Origin: Gnetum montanum
Taxonomy: Eukaryota > Streptophyta > Gnetopsida > Gnetales > Gnetaceae
Reading direction: 5' to 3'
NCBI GenBank assembly: GCA_015680685.1
Contig: MNCI01002105.1
Coordinates: forward strand, 260,219 to 324,218
Length of the DNA stretch: 64,000 bases
The position numbers and the translations under genes were made by a program. Positions 11,008-22,170 of the stretch are shown piece after piece; within the stretch, counting starts at the first letter, position 1, and the number at the start of each line of letters is the position of its first letter. The notes beneath the pieces are model-generated. The model searched no databases, was not told the origin of the DNA, and saw nothing but the letters and a program-made list of their open reading frames with translations.

Positions 11008-11957
11008 TGATGAGACGTGATATCGCAGCCGTCATGATATCGCGTCGTCCCCTATGATATCACATACGCGATATCGCGGTCCGCTGCTAAATCTATAAAT
11101 AAGAGGCGGCACTCCCCTCATTTCCCATCCTAGGCTAAAAGTAGAAAAACTCTGGCAATTTGATCACTCCAGAGATAGGATATTTTCCATGTGCCTGCAG
11201 TAGGAGTCCCCAAGTGAATGGATCTTTATTCAAGCAGCTTTGTACCTGAACGCAAGTTGTGTACGGCAATAAAGACGAGCTTTGTGGATAAACCTTGCAG
11301 TACATGGAATAGGTTTATTACATGTTATTTCTTACTTGTTATTTATTACCTACATTAGTGCAACATGAGTACGACTTGGTTACGAGCATTGACGAATGTG
11401 TATGGCTACCCAAGGAATCGGCTACTCATCGCGATTAGTATCTCTCACCCTCAACTCCTAGAATGCAGGATGAGTACGACTTGATTACGAGAATCTACGG
11501 GTGTGTACGGCTAGTCAAGGAATCGGTTGCTCATCATGTTTAGGCTAGTTAAGTGCCTTAGTATGACCACTTCGAGCATGTGCGTTACGTGTGGTGATCC
11601 CAGTAACGATTAACGTTTGGTAGCCACAATTGCATAGTTCAGGGTGTGTATGGGAAGTGGGAATGGATGTTGATGCTAGTTAATTTAGACTTAGGTCCTT
11701 AGTTAGAGTTAGTTAGTTCTCTCAACCCTTGACCCTTTAACATAGGAGGAAAACCAGAAAAGACTATAAAAATCATATAGCTCAGACTTACTTAACCATA
11801 CACCATGACAACAACAAGTAAGTATGGGAAGACAACGAATGATTAACCCCAAGTGTTCCATGGGGCATTTAGGAATTTAGTCTATTTAGTTCGACCGGAT
11901 CACACGTGCTACGCTCGTTTCGTATGGTTGAGTGTAGGTGTACCTCGCCACTCATCA
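11008..11957 (+). repeat. 5' LTR of A2
   Basis: TGATGAGACG to CTCATCA. Four GATATC palindromes (11019, 11036, 11056, 11070) precede TATAAATA at 11094-11101. The segments at 11364-11450 and 11467-11545 are tandem variants of a unit starting ATGAGTACGACTTG, absent from A1 LTRs. Confidence 0.92.
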
Positions 11958-11958
11958 T

Positions 11959-11975
11959 TGGCGTCATTGTCGGGG
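11959..11975 (+). other. Primer-binding site of A2 (tRNA-Asp type)
   Basis: TGGCGTCATTGTCGGGG, one base after the LTR. It differs from the tRNA-Asp complement TGGCGCCGTTGCCGGGG at three positions. Confidence 0.82.
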
Positions 11976-12099
11976 TCCAAGTGTTTGTGCGCTGAATAGA
12001 ACATAAGGGATATCACTCACATCGTTGTGAGCCTTAATAAACCTTCGGGTTAATCAAGATAAAAATTTAATTAATGGTAAATTAGCACACTGGTTAAAA

Positions 12100-15000
12100 A
12101 TGCCTTCTTCTCATAAGAGCAACTCACCACCTAAGGACCATACTAGAGACAACCGACAACTTAAAACACATAACCAAAATCATCCAAGTCCTAAACAATA
12201 TAAAATGACATATATCATCCTAATGAGTATATCCCCAACTTTACTTTTATTCTCCATCAATCTCTCACATGCTTTTCTTTGCCTTGGCACAGATTTGCAT
12301 GCAAGATCATTACGTTGAATACATTGCGGAAGATTTTGATATGAGGGATTATTATCCCACAGATGCCCAACGTATGAGAGACTTAAGGTAGGAGAGTCAA
12401 CATGCTTTTTTGAAGGGCAAAGCCCTGTACATCCTTAGCGAAATAGGAGATGAGGAACCCCTTATCACGAGTTCTTTAACAAATGACGTTCCCCCTCCTA
12501 ACGATGGTGAGGAGGAAGGATATCAGAATCTACAATCAATGATCCATATCCCTGGTTCTAATACCCATGAACACCAACTATTCATAGAGGGAACAACCAC
12601 TTATGCTAAGGATGGGCACTTGGATCTTCACAACGATTGGGGCCGTAGCATTCGAAGAGAAGGCAAGAAACATCATCATGGCGATGGTTCCCCTTCTTCT
12701 TCCCCTTCTTCACATCATTCACCCTCTCCTTCCACATTTGGGCGTAGCCACCATGAACATAAAGATGAGGATAAAAATAAAAAGGATGAGAGACCTCGAT
12801 GGGAAAGTCAAGAGAGAGGACAGGGGCAAGGACGTAGGGAGAGTGGGGAACAACGCAGACATCACAGGCATCATGAAAAAGATGATCATGACAAGCCCCT
12901 ACTCGTAACCCGAAGTATGCTTGACATTACAGAGGTAGTTAGGATTCCCACAAGGCATTTAAAGGATAGCCAGATCAAACAACTAGACATGAATAATATC
13001 CCACGGTTTGAAGGGGGATACAATACTGATCCGCAAAATCATTTATAGGCATTCCATGATGCCTGTGCCTTGCAGAATTTAGATAGTGAGTGGCAAAAAC
13101 TTAAGTTGTTCCCAAGGATACTCATCAAAGAAGCAGAGAGTTGGTACCGGTCCTTAGAACTGGAGACCATTAGGAGGTGGAGTACGATGCTAGAATTGTT
13201 CAACGAAAAGTATCAAACGTACTCCAGAGTGTCCAATTTGCGTAAGCAGATCCAAGGTTGGAAGCAAGGTCATCACGAACCCTTGGATGCTACCATGGCC
13301 TGCTACTACACATTGTTACATCGTTGCCCGGGCCATGGGTACGCTCAGTGGGATCAACTTCACCACATCGTGGATGGGCTATGGAATGAAACGAGGAGAA
13401 CTCTTAGGACTGATGCCTAGGGAAGACTCTCACAACTTAGAGCCCATGAAGTACAAAGCTTGTTGGAGCAAGTAGCAAATGAAGAAGGTGAGCTATGCAA
13501 AAGGGAAAGTGCAGAAGAGTACAACTGCGATCCCTCCTTTCGAAAGAGGGGAGTAAAATTTTGTGATGAAGAGGATGAGTCACCAATCGAAGAGTTGGTG
13601 AATCGGAAAACTTTGTCGATCCAAAAATTAACAACTGAGGTATTGGCCAAAGTAGACCAAATGTGGGATTCCTTAGACTCAAGAATTGAAATAGTCTTGA
13701 AAATTGTAGAAGAGTCTAAGGTTGAACAAAGTAGTGACAAAGGTAAGAAAAAGTGGAGAGATTTTGGCCCTGCACATAACAAGGGAAAGGGAAAAATCAC
13801 TAACTTCGATGTGGCTAAGGATTCTGATTCAGAAGATGATAGTGGATGTGGAGTCTACTACTATGAACATCCTAAGGGATGTTTCCCCATTATCTCACAT
13901 CTGTAGGAGTCTGGGGTGTATGCACTAAATCCAAGACTCAATCAACGGCAAACACCCCGAAGGTTACCTTATCCACAAGGTAACCCAAGGTAGTTCCACC
14001 AACCACTAATGTATTATCCAAGTGGAACTCCACCATAGCCCATCAAACAACATCAGCAGTGGAAATACCCACAGTCATGGGGGATGCCACCGCCAACACA
14101 ACAGTACCCTTACCAGCAGCCCGATCCTTATGGTTATTATGTGCAGTAGCCGATTTCTCCAAGTGAATCTATGGGTCACGCAAGCCCCAACTATCACTAC
14201 CAAGTTCAGGAGTACTTCAAAAGGACTCCTTCTCCTTCGGGAGACATCTCACACTCATTCCATCCTCCTAATCCATCCGCACCTCTTCCACCACAAGTAG
14301 TTCCCGTAACACCTCCTGCTCCAACAATGCAAGGGGAACTTCCTCCTCAACCGCAGCAACGTCACGCTGCGAGAGCTGTAATTATCCAACCTACTACTAG
14401 TTCTAACAACTGTAAAAAGAGAAAACCTTACTTTAGAACCAAAAGCCCAAACAAACTCTCACAACACCAAGCAGTTGAGACCATGTACACTTATCCACCA
14501 TCTAACACTTCGGAGCACCATTCAGTCCAATAGTGCTTAATGCATACGGTTATGTTAACGCATACCGTAACTAACTGGATCAAGGTAGGCCACCTTTCCA
14601 GGAAACTAACTAACCGTGGAAGTCCCTTAATCTATTTACAGATCACCAAAAATGAACCACATAGGGCTCTTCTTGACTCAGGTTCTGGAGTCAACTTAAT
14701 TCACGAGAGATGTATCACACCTGGAACCTGCCCCAACTTAAGAAGAGCAACATTCAACTAGAGCTAGCAGACTAGTCCATCACCATTCCCTTGGGCTTGG
14801 TGGAGGACGTTATTACCACCATGTGTGGTTGGTCCTACCCAGCTGATTTTCTGGTGATCGAAGTTAATAGCAATGAAGGGGACTTCCCAATTATAATGGG
14901 AAGGGCATGGCTTAGTACAGTAGACGCATGCCTTAGGATCTGCGATCTTTCCTTAGAAATTTCTAAGATAAACATTTGTGAAAAGATCGAGAAGAGGAAA

Positions 15001-15219
15001 GTTCCATGCATCACATATAGTGATTCATCGGGTGATGACACGGAGGAATGCTCATCTCCTCCATGTAGTAGGTGTGCCCTTGAAACTTTGCAACAACAAT
15101 TCCTGTATGTAGAAACCACACAAGAAGTAGTAGACACCCCGTGGTTGAAAGCTACTAGAAGGAGAAACCAAATATGCATGGAACAAACTAAGGAAACCAT
15201 GCCAACAATGAAGGTATAG
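12100..15219 (+). pseudogene. gag-protease polyprotein of A2
   Basis: From 12410 to 14761 one reading frame covers nearly all of gag and the start of protease, interrupted only by a few stops (for example at 13046, 13418 and 14531) where relatives have sense codons. So gag and protease were a single fused frame. The N-terminus (12100) has a one-base loss near 12210. Gag core at about 13000-13480 (WQKLKLFPRILIKEAESWY, LRKQIQGW); knuckle remnant CGVYYYEHPKGC with the second Cys changed to Tyr; Pro-rich tail. Protease keeps LLDSGSGVNLI, the best catalytic motif in the window, then a one-base loss near 14703 and the flap motif FPIIMGRAWLSTVDA. Confidence 0.88.
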
Positions 15220-15344
15220 ACACATTGAAATATGAGCGTTGCCAACTTCCACCCCTTAATCTAAGATCATCAATCGGGAGAAGTTGGGAACTTCTAAGAA
15301 ATTCAAACAAATGCTCATTATTTCAGATCTCTCCCTTACAACTC

Positions 15345-15358
15345 AGTCATGGGGGAGA
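15345..15358 (+). promoter_or_regulatory. Internal PPT-like motif of A2
   Basis: AGTCATGGGGGAGA, about 35 bases after the pol deletion point and just before the T-rich array. The equivalent copy in B lies right after integrase. Confidence 0.5.
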
Positions 15359-15394
15359 TGTCCACCTATGCTAACCATATGGGGCCCTCAGTTC

Positions 15395-15560
15395 TTTTAA
15401 GTTTTTGTTTTACAACATTTTTTTTTACACATTTTTGTTTTGCAAATTTCTTTAACTTTTCTAATTTTTGTTTTACAAAGTTATTTAACTTTTCCAAGTT
15501 TTTTGTTTTACAAATTTCTTTAACCTCTCTATTTTTTTGTTTTACAACATCGTTATACTT
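15395..15560 (+). repeat. T-rich tandem array in A2
   Basis: Imperfect units of ttttgttttacaaat type, a shorter version of the A1 array at 10610-10935. Confidence 0.75.
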
Positions 15561-15729
15561 TTCTATTTTGTGTGTGTGTGTGTGTATAATCCACCCTGTA
15601 ACTTTGTCCCATAATAAGTGTTCGGTATGATGGTATGAACTGTTTTCATATTGATTGCTAATGTTTCGTTTTTACCTTTAATTTACAATGTTGATACTAA
15701 GGTATGTTTCTTTTGGTATGGGAGGCAAT

Positions 15730-16110
15730 GAGATCACTTCATCCATCCATCCACCAGTTTCTATGGTCTCTCTCGGCTTGGAAATGTATAGTCCCCTTGT
15801 TAATAAGAACCTTAACGAATCGGTGACTAGGCGTTTCTCAAACTAAGGAAGGACTCAAGTGTTGAAAAGGGTGTGACTTCAAGGGAACTTGATGCTTTTT
15901 TGTTGGTCATTCTCTTGGGTGCTTGGATGTTTTCTTCTTGAGCTTTGTTATCGTTCTGATGTTACCCAACTTTCAGAAGCTGAGACAATAAAAATAAGAA
16001 GTCTTTGCATGGTGTGGTTCTCACACATGAAAGCACAAAAAAAAAAGAGAAAAAGAGTGAGAATTCAAAGCACACCCCTTAGACAAAATAAAATTTGGAC
16101 TACAAGCGAT
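15730..16110 (+). promoter_or_regulatory. Conserved post-pol non-coding block in A2
   Basis: Holds three words found in the same order in A1, B and E: GGGTGTGACTTCAAGGG (15869-15885), TTTGCATGGTGTGGTTCTC (16004-16022) and AAAGCACACCCCTTAGACA (16068-16086). The first and last are partly complementary (GGGTGTG with CACACCC), so the RNA could fold. Frames through it are not shared, so a cis-acting role is more likely than coding. Confidence 0.55.
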
Positions 16111-17343
16111 GGTTATGGAACCAAAAGTGTTCCCTCTAACTAAGGCCCTTATTGCTTCCCATTCTCTCCTTTGTTTCATCGGAATGGTGGTAGCTCTATG
16201 GAGATGCATTCTTGTTATTCACGAGCATGGTCCAGCGAACTGTATTGATGCAAAGTCACTGGAAGTGGTTGATTTGAGGCTGAAGTTGGAATGAGACTTG
16301 CCAAGTCACATTAATCATAAAACACACAAGGGGTTGTACACCACCTTGTCCTTGGGATTCCATTCCATTCTATTCTCTCCATCCTTCTCTCCATTATTTA
16401 CCTCATTGTCGGTTGTATCATTAGTATATATATTTTGGTTGATGCATTGTTTTGTTTTTGGTAAATTCTTGTGGTTAAGACTTTAACTCTTGTTCCAAAT
16501 AACATTCCCGGAGCCTACGGACTCTTTGAATGTGGGATTGCCAGGGCATTAAGGGCATGAGCCTACTTTGGGGAGGACCCACTGTCATTCCTATTTGGTC
16601 CATCAGTTAACTTCTTTTCCCTAAAATTTTTGTAATTAATTTCATTTTTTTTCATTTCCATCTGGACATCTGTTTCATCGATGCCATAGTTGTCTCTTTT
16701 TGTCTATCTTTCTTACTCCTTTTTTTTCTCCATTCTAACGCTACCAGAGGTTTGCGATTAGTCATGTGGGTATGGGGCCTGATTTTTTCGATTTTCTCCT
16801 AGCCCCGAAATTTTTGATTTTCTTCCTAACCCGTACATCTTTGGTAGTCATCAGTAACATATTCCTAGATCCATATCAGCCATACCACAACCTAGCCAAT
16901 GAGTTTACACCGAAGCAAGGTATCAATTACATGATGATTCAATTGCCCTTGCTAATATAAGACTATGTTGTGTGTGCAGATGGTGATTAAATAAACAACG
17001 GATTGGATCTGAAGCTAGAGTAAACACTTGGAATGGAGCAGTACTGAAGCAGCTATGCAAGGAGCAAGATCGATAGCGTGCTTACCGAAGGACAACGAAA
17101 AGCACAATCTTGGCATTGGTAGTAGCAACACTTCTTTCTATCTCACTCTCTCTTTCTCTCAAGCTGCCAACAAAGGCCTGATGTCATTGTAATAAGGTGT
17201 TCACTCTTGTTGTCATGAACACTAGTTTTGTAAAGTCTTGTAATAATGATCCGTTCACATGTCATCCCATTAGTTTCATCTCCCTCAATAATTCCATACC
17301 ATCTCGATATTATTGTAAGGAACTTGAGGATGAGTTTTCATTC
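16111..17343 (+). other. A-family-specific 3' region of A2
   Basis: About 1.2 kb with no recognised gene, in the place where B has ORF3. A third PPT-like word (AGTCATGTGGGTA, one mismatch) lies at 16760-16772. The part from about 16875 to 17160 is shared with A1 (19575-19860) and G (63720-64000 on the minus strand), including the frame DPYQPYHN...GINYMMI. I do not recognise the product. Confidence 0.6.
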
Positions 17344-17356
17344 AGTCATGGGGGTA
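17344..17356 (+). promoter_or_regulatory. 3' polypurine tract of A2
   Basis: AGTCATGGGGGTA directly abuts the 3' LTR TGATACG. It is the expected site for plus-strand DNA priming. Confidence 0.8.
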
Positions 17357-18299
17357 TGATACGTGATATTGTGGCTACCGCGATATCGCGTCATCCCCTG
17401 CGATATCGCATACACGATATCACGGTCCGCTGGAAAATCTATAAATAAGAGGCGGAACTCCCCTCATTTTTCATCCTATGCTAAAAGTAGAAAAAATTTG
17501 CTAGTTTGATCATTCCAGAGATAGAATATTTTCCATGTGCCCGCAATAGGAGACCCCAAGTGAACAGATCTTTATTCGAGCAGCTTTGTACCTTAATGCA
17601 AGTTATGTATGGCAATAAAGACAAGATTTGTGGATAAACCTTGCAGTACATGGAATAGGTTTATTACATGTTATTTCTTACCTATTATTTATTACCTGCA
17701 TTAGCGCAACATGAGTATGACTTGGTTACGAGCATTAACGAATGTGTATGGCTAACCAAGGAATCGGCTACTCATCGCGATTAGTCTCTCTCACCCTCAA
17801 CTCCTAGAATGCATAATGAGTACGACTTGATTACGAGCATCTACGGGTGTGTACGTCTAGTCAAGGAATCGGTTGATCATCATGTTTAGGCTAGTTAAGT
17901 GCCTTAGTACAACTAGTTCGAGCACGTGCATTACATGTGGTGATCCCAGTAACGATTAGCGTTTGGTAGCCATAGTTGCATAGTTTAGGGTGTGTACGGC
18001 AAGTGGAAACGGATGCTGACACTAGTTAATTTAGACTTAGGTCCTTAGAGTTGGTTAGTTCTCTCAATTCTTCACCCTTTAGCATAGGAGAAAAACTAGA
18101 AAAGACTATAAAAATCATATACCTCGGACTTACTTAACCATACACTATGACAACAACAAGTAAGTCTGGGAAGACAACGAATGATTAACCCCAAGTATTC
18201 CATGGGGCGTTTAGGCATTTAGTCTGTGGAGTTTGACCAGATCACGCGTGCTACGTTTGTTTCATATGGTTGAGTGTAGGGGTACCTCACCACTCATCA
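17357..18299 (+). repeat. 3' LTR of A2
   Basis: TGATACGTGA to CTCATCA, followed by target duplication GTCAC. Same layout as the 5' LTR: GATATC-type palindromes, TATAAATA near 17442, AATAAAG near 17613, tandem U5 units. Confidence 0.92.
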
Positions 18300-18304
18300 G
18301 TCAC

Positions 18305-20035
18305 CCAATAAGTGTTCTTCACGATGGTATGAACTGTTTTCCATTTGGTTGCTGATGTTTGGTTTTTACTTTTAACTTATGATGTTGATACTAAGGTATG
18401 TTCTTTTGATCTAACAGGCAATGAGTCCACTTTATCCATTTGTCCACCATTTCTATGATCTCTCTTAGCTTGGAAATGTATAGTCCCTTTCCAAATAAGA
18501 ACTATAACGAATCAATGACATGGCATTTCTCAAACTAAGGAAGGACTCAAGGATTAAAAAGGGTGTAACTTCAAGGGAACTTGATGCTTTTATGTTGGCC
18601 ATTCTCTTGGGTGTTTGGATGTTTTTTCTTCTTGAGTTTTCTTACCATTTCGACATTACCTAATTATCAGGAAGCTAAGAAAATAAAAATAACAAAGTCT
18701 TTGCATGGTGTGGTTCTCACACATAAACACATAAAAAAACAAAAAGAAACAAAAAAAAGAAAAAAAAAACAAAGAGAAAAAAAGAAGTGAGAATTCAAAG
18801 CACACCCCTTAGACAAAATAATCATTTGGGCTACAAGAACTAGTTATGGAAATAAAATAAACATGTTCCCTCTAACTAACGCCCTTCTCACTCCCCATTC
18901 TCTCCTCCTATGTTTCATCAGAATGGTGATGGTTCTTAGATGAAGACATTCTTGTTATTCAAGTGGATGGTCTGGCCAAATGCATTAATGCGAAGTCACT
19001 GGATGTGGTTTGTTTGAGGTTGGACTTGGAATGGGATTTACTAAGTTACATTAACCATGAACTATACAAAGGGCCATACACCATCTTGTTCTTGGGATTT
19101 CATTCCATTCTCTTCTCTCCATCCTTCTCTTCATTATTCACCTCACTGCCGGTTGTATCATTAGTGTATATTTTGGTGGATGCATTGTTTTCTTTTAGGT
19201 AAATTCTCATGGTTAAGACTTTAACTTTTGTTCCAATTGACATTCCCAGAGCCTACGGACTCTTTGAATGTGGGTTTGTTAGGGCATTAAGGGCATGAGC
19301 CTGCTTTGGGGAGGACCCATTGACATTCCTATTTGGTGCACCAGTTAACTTCTTTCCCCTAACATTTTGCAATTAATTTTATTTTGTTCATTTCCATCTT
19401 GACATCCACTTCACCGATGTCATAGTTGTCTCTTTTTATCCATCTTTCTTGTTCTTATTCTTTCTCCATTCTATCGCTACTGGAGGTTTGTGATTAGTCA
19501 TGGGGGTATGGGGCCCAATTTTTTTGATTTTCTCCTAATCCCTACACCTTCAGTAGTCATCATTATTATATCTCCAGATCCATATCAGCCATACCACAAC
19601 TCAGCCAATGGACTGACACCAAAGCAAGGTATTAATTACATTATGATTCATTTACCCTTGCTAATACAAGATGATCTTGTGTGTGCAGATGGTAATCATA
19701 CAACAATGGAGTGGATCTAGAGGAAACACTTGGAATGGAGCAGTGCTGGAAGTAGCTACATAAGGAGCAAGATCGATGACGTGCTTACGGATGGACAACG
19801 AAAGGTGTAATCTTGGCATTGGTAGCAGCAAACTGCTTTCTCTCTCTCTTTCTCAGCTGCCAACTAAGGCCTAATGTCAATGTAATAAGGTGTTCACCCT
19901 TGTTGTGATGAACACCAATTTTGTTGTGTCTTGTAATGATGATCCATTCACATGTCATCCCATTAGTTCTATTTGAGTCAATAATGCTATAGCTTCCCAA
20001 TATTTTGTAAGGATCTTGAGGATGAGTTTTCATTT
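18305..20035 (+). other. 3' part of A1 after the nested A2
   Basis: Continues A1 exactly where A2 entered. It holds the conserved post-pol words GGGTGTAACTTCAAGGG (18562-18577), TTTGCATGGTGTGGTTCTCAC (18700-18720) and AAAGCACACCCCTTAGACA (18797-18815), then the A-family-specific region. No ORF3 is present. A perfect extra PPT copy AGTCATGGGGGTA lies at 19496-19508, identical to the 3' PPT and also followed by TG. Confidence 0.7.
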
Positions 20036-20048
20036 AGTCATGGGGGTA
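20036..20048 (+). promoter_or_regulatory. 3' polypurine tract of A1
   Basis: AGTCATGGGGGTA directly before the 3' LTR TGATGGGACG. Identical to the extra copy 540 bases upstream. Confidence 0.8.
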
Positions 20049-20840
20049 TGATGGGACGTGATATTGCATGGGCTGCGATATCGTGTATGTGATATCTCGG
20101 TGTGCTGCCAGTTCTATAAATAAGAAGCAACATTCCATTATTTCTCATCCTAGGCTTAGATCGCAGTGAAACTCTAGCAGATTGATCATTCTAGATATAG
20201 AATAATTTCCATGTGCCCATAGTAGGAGTCCCAAAGTGAACATATCTTTATTCAAGCAAACATTGTACCTGAACACAAGTTTGTGTACAGCAATAAAGAT
20301 GAGCTTTTTGGATAAACCTTGCAATGCATGGAATAAGCTAGTTAGGATTTTATTTATTGTTATTTATTTTTTATCATTTACTACTTTATTAGTTATTAAA
20401 TCTCTCTCAATCATTCTTTCCTAGTTAAGTGCCTCAGTATGACCACTTCGAGCACGTACGTTACACTTGGTGATCCCAGCAACGATTAGCATTTGGTAAC
20501 CAAGGTTGCATCGGTTCATGGTGTGTATGGTAAGTGGGAATGGATGCTGACGCTAAGTTAATTTAGACTTAGTTAGTTAGTTAGAGTTAGTTAATTAGTC
20601 TTCTCAACCCTTCACCTCACTAGCATAGGAGATAAAACATAAAAACTATAAAAATCATATACCTTAGACTTACTTAACCATACATCGTGACAACTACAAG
20701 TAAGTCTGGGAAGAAAACGAATGATTAACCCTAAGTGTTCCATGAGGCGTGTAGGCACTTAGTCTATGGAGTTGTACCGAATCGCATGTGCTATGCTTGT
20801 ATTTGTATGGTTGAGTGTAGGGGTATCTCATCACTCATCA
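20049..20840 (+). repeat. 3' LTR of A1
   Basis: TGATGGGACG to CTCATCA, 792 bp, followed by CCATT, the right half of the A1 target duplication. TATAAATA near 20116 and AATAAAG near 20292. Confidence 0.92.
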
Positions 20841-20845
20841 CCATT

Positions 20846-22170
20846 TCAATCTAGAGAAATGATCAACAATCACATTCTCGGTTCCCTTTCAATCTACCAT
20901 CATGAGATCGAATTCCTATAAGATCACAAGCCACCATATGACACAAGGGCTCACTATTGGTTTGTTCATTAGGAAGTGGATTGCACTATGGTTTGTGTGC
21001 ATGTATACCTTGTACCCAAGCACAAAGTGCCTAAATTTTTCCAAGGCATACACCTCTACCTCCAATTCTTTTTCCATTATGGTGTAGTTTAGTTGTGCAC
21101 CCACAACACTTTGGCTCACATAGTGGATGTAGTATGGACATTTCTAATCATCCAACTACATAAGCATGACTCCCAAGGCATAGTTTGATGCATCTGTCAT
21201 GATGTGAAATGGTTTAGACCAGTCAAGTGCTTATAGAATTAGAGTATCCACAAGCTACTGCTTGAATTGTTGAAATTCATTTTTGCATTCCTTAGTCCAT
21301 AGCAATAGAGCATCTTTCTTTGTCAACTCCACCAATGGTTTAGCAATATTAGAGAAATTCTCTATGAATTATCGATAGTAGCTAGTGTGGCCAAGGAATG
21401 ACCAGACATCTTGGATAGTTTTTGGCTAACAAGTAATTCCTTGGATGATCCTTATTTTCTTAGGGTCCACTTTAATAATTGCATGTGATATTTTGTGCCT
21501 CAAAATAATGTCCTTGTAAATCATCAAATGGATTTTTTGCCAATTAAGCTGAAGGTTGGTTTCTACACTCCTTTTCAACACTTGTTCAAGGTAGTCTAGC
21601 ACTTGCTCAAATGTAGCACCATAGGTGGAGAAGCCATTCATGAAGACTTCCACCTCGCTACCAATCTACTATTGAAAAATGCAAAGGACAAGGTGTTAGA
21701 AGTTTGTGGGAACATTTCATAGACTAAAAGGCATCTTTTTGTATGCAAAAGTTTCCTAAGGACTTATGAATGTTGTTTTGGCCTAATCTTTAAGTGTAAT
21801 CTAAATTTGGTTATAACCACTATAAGCATCTAGAAAACTATAGAAGCAATGCCCAAAGATAGTGTCTAACACCTAGTTCAAAAATGGAACTAGAAAATGA
21901 TCTTTATAAGTCACCATATTTAACAACTTGAAGTCAATACTGACCCTCCACTTACCACCTTTCTTTAGCATGATTACAAGTGAGCTAATCCATTCACTAT
22001 CTACAATGGGATAGCTGAAACCCACCTTGAGGAGTCATTCAATCTCATCCTTGATAATTAGCTTCCATTTGAAGTTCAACCATCAATACGACTACCTCTT
22101 TAGCTTTATGGAAGGATTAGTATAGATGCAATGCTATCATATCCTAGGATCAATCCCAATGAGTTCAAGA
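20846..22170 (-). pseudogene. Reverse transcriptase and RNase H of element D
   Basis: On the minus strand the RT runs from about 22110 to 21420 with VSIDFKLLNMVTYKDHF, FLDAYSGYNQI and the active-site region EVFMNGFSTYG. The two catalytic Asp of FMDD are changed to Asn-Gly (21633-21638), so it cannot polymerise. RNase H follows (21230-20846) with IMTDASNYALG, YTIMEKELEVEVYALEKFR and MHTNHSAIHFLMNKPIVSP, where the TDH of relatives reads TNH. It stops at the A1 insertion and resumes as integrase at 6299. Several Gln codons have become TAG. Confidence 0.88.

Larger units (their letters stand above)
11008..18299 (+). mobile_element. Element A2: non-autonomous gag-protease LTR retrotransposon
   Basis: A complete 7.29-kb element with LTRs of 950 and 943 bp, primer site, gag-protease frame, T-rich array, conserved post-pol block, 3' PPT and a perfect GTCAC target duplication. 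RT, RNase H and integrase are missing with the same junction as A1. The LTRs agree at roughly nine in ten positions by eye, so the insertion is old. Its LTRs are longer than those of A1 because of an internal partial tandem duplication (see 11364-11545), so A1 and A2 are distinct subfamilies that share one deletion. Confidence 0.92.
6305..20840 (+). mobile_element. Element A1: non-autonomous gag-protease LTR retrotransposon
   Basis: Two LTRs of 795 and 792 bp (6305-7099 and 20049-20840) bound gag and protease. Flanking bases CCATT at 6300-6304 and 20841-20845 are a perfect 5-bp target duplication. A2 with its own target duplication is nested inside (11008-18304). Without it A1 is about 7.2 kb. 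RT, RNase H and integrase are absent: sequence passes from just after protease (about 10525) straight to the post-integrase region. It must have moved using enzymes from a relative such as B. It landed inside D between RNase H and integrase. Confidence 0.9.

Noticed and set aside
10564-11057. Open frames with YTFLF repeats in A1
   Set aside because: They are translations of the T-rich tandem array and have no start or homologs.
11008-11080. CRISPR-like or satellite array of GATATC units
   Set aside because: Units are short, irregularly spaced and confined to U3 of LTRs; they fit promoter motifs in a plant retrotransposon.
16109-16486. Small hydrophobic ORF in A2 (and 18963-19202 in A1) as a conserved membrane protein
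   Set aside because: The two copies share sequence but differ by indels of one and two bases that change frame, and A2 has an internal stop, so coding conservation is not supported.
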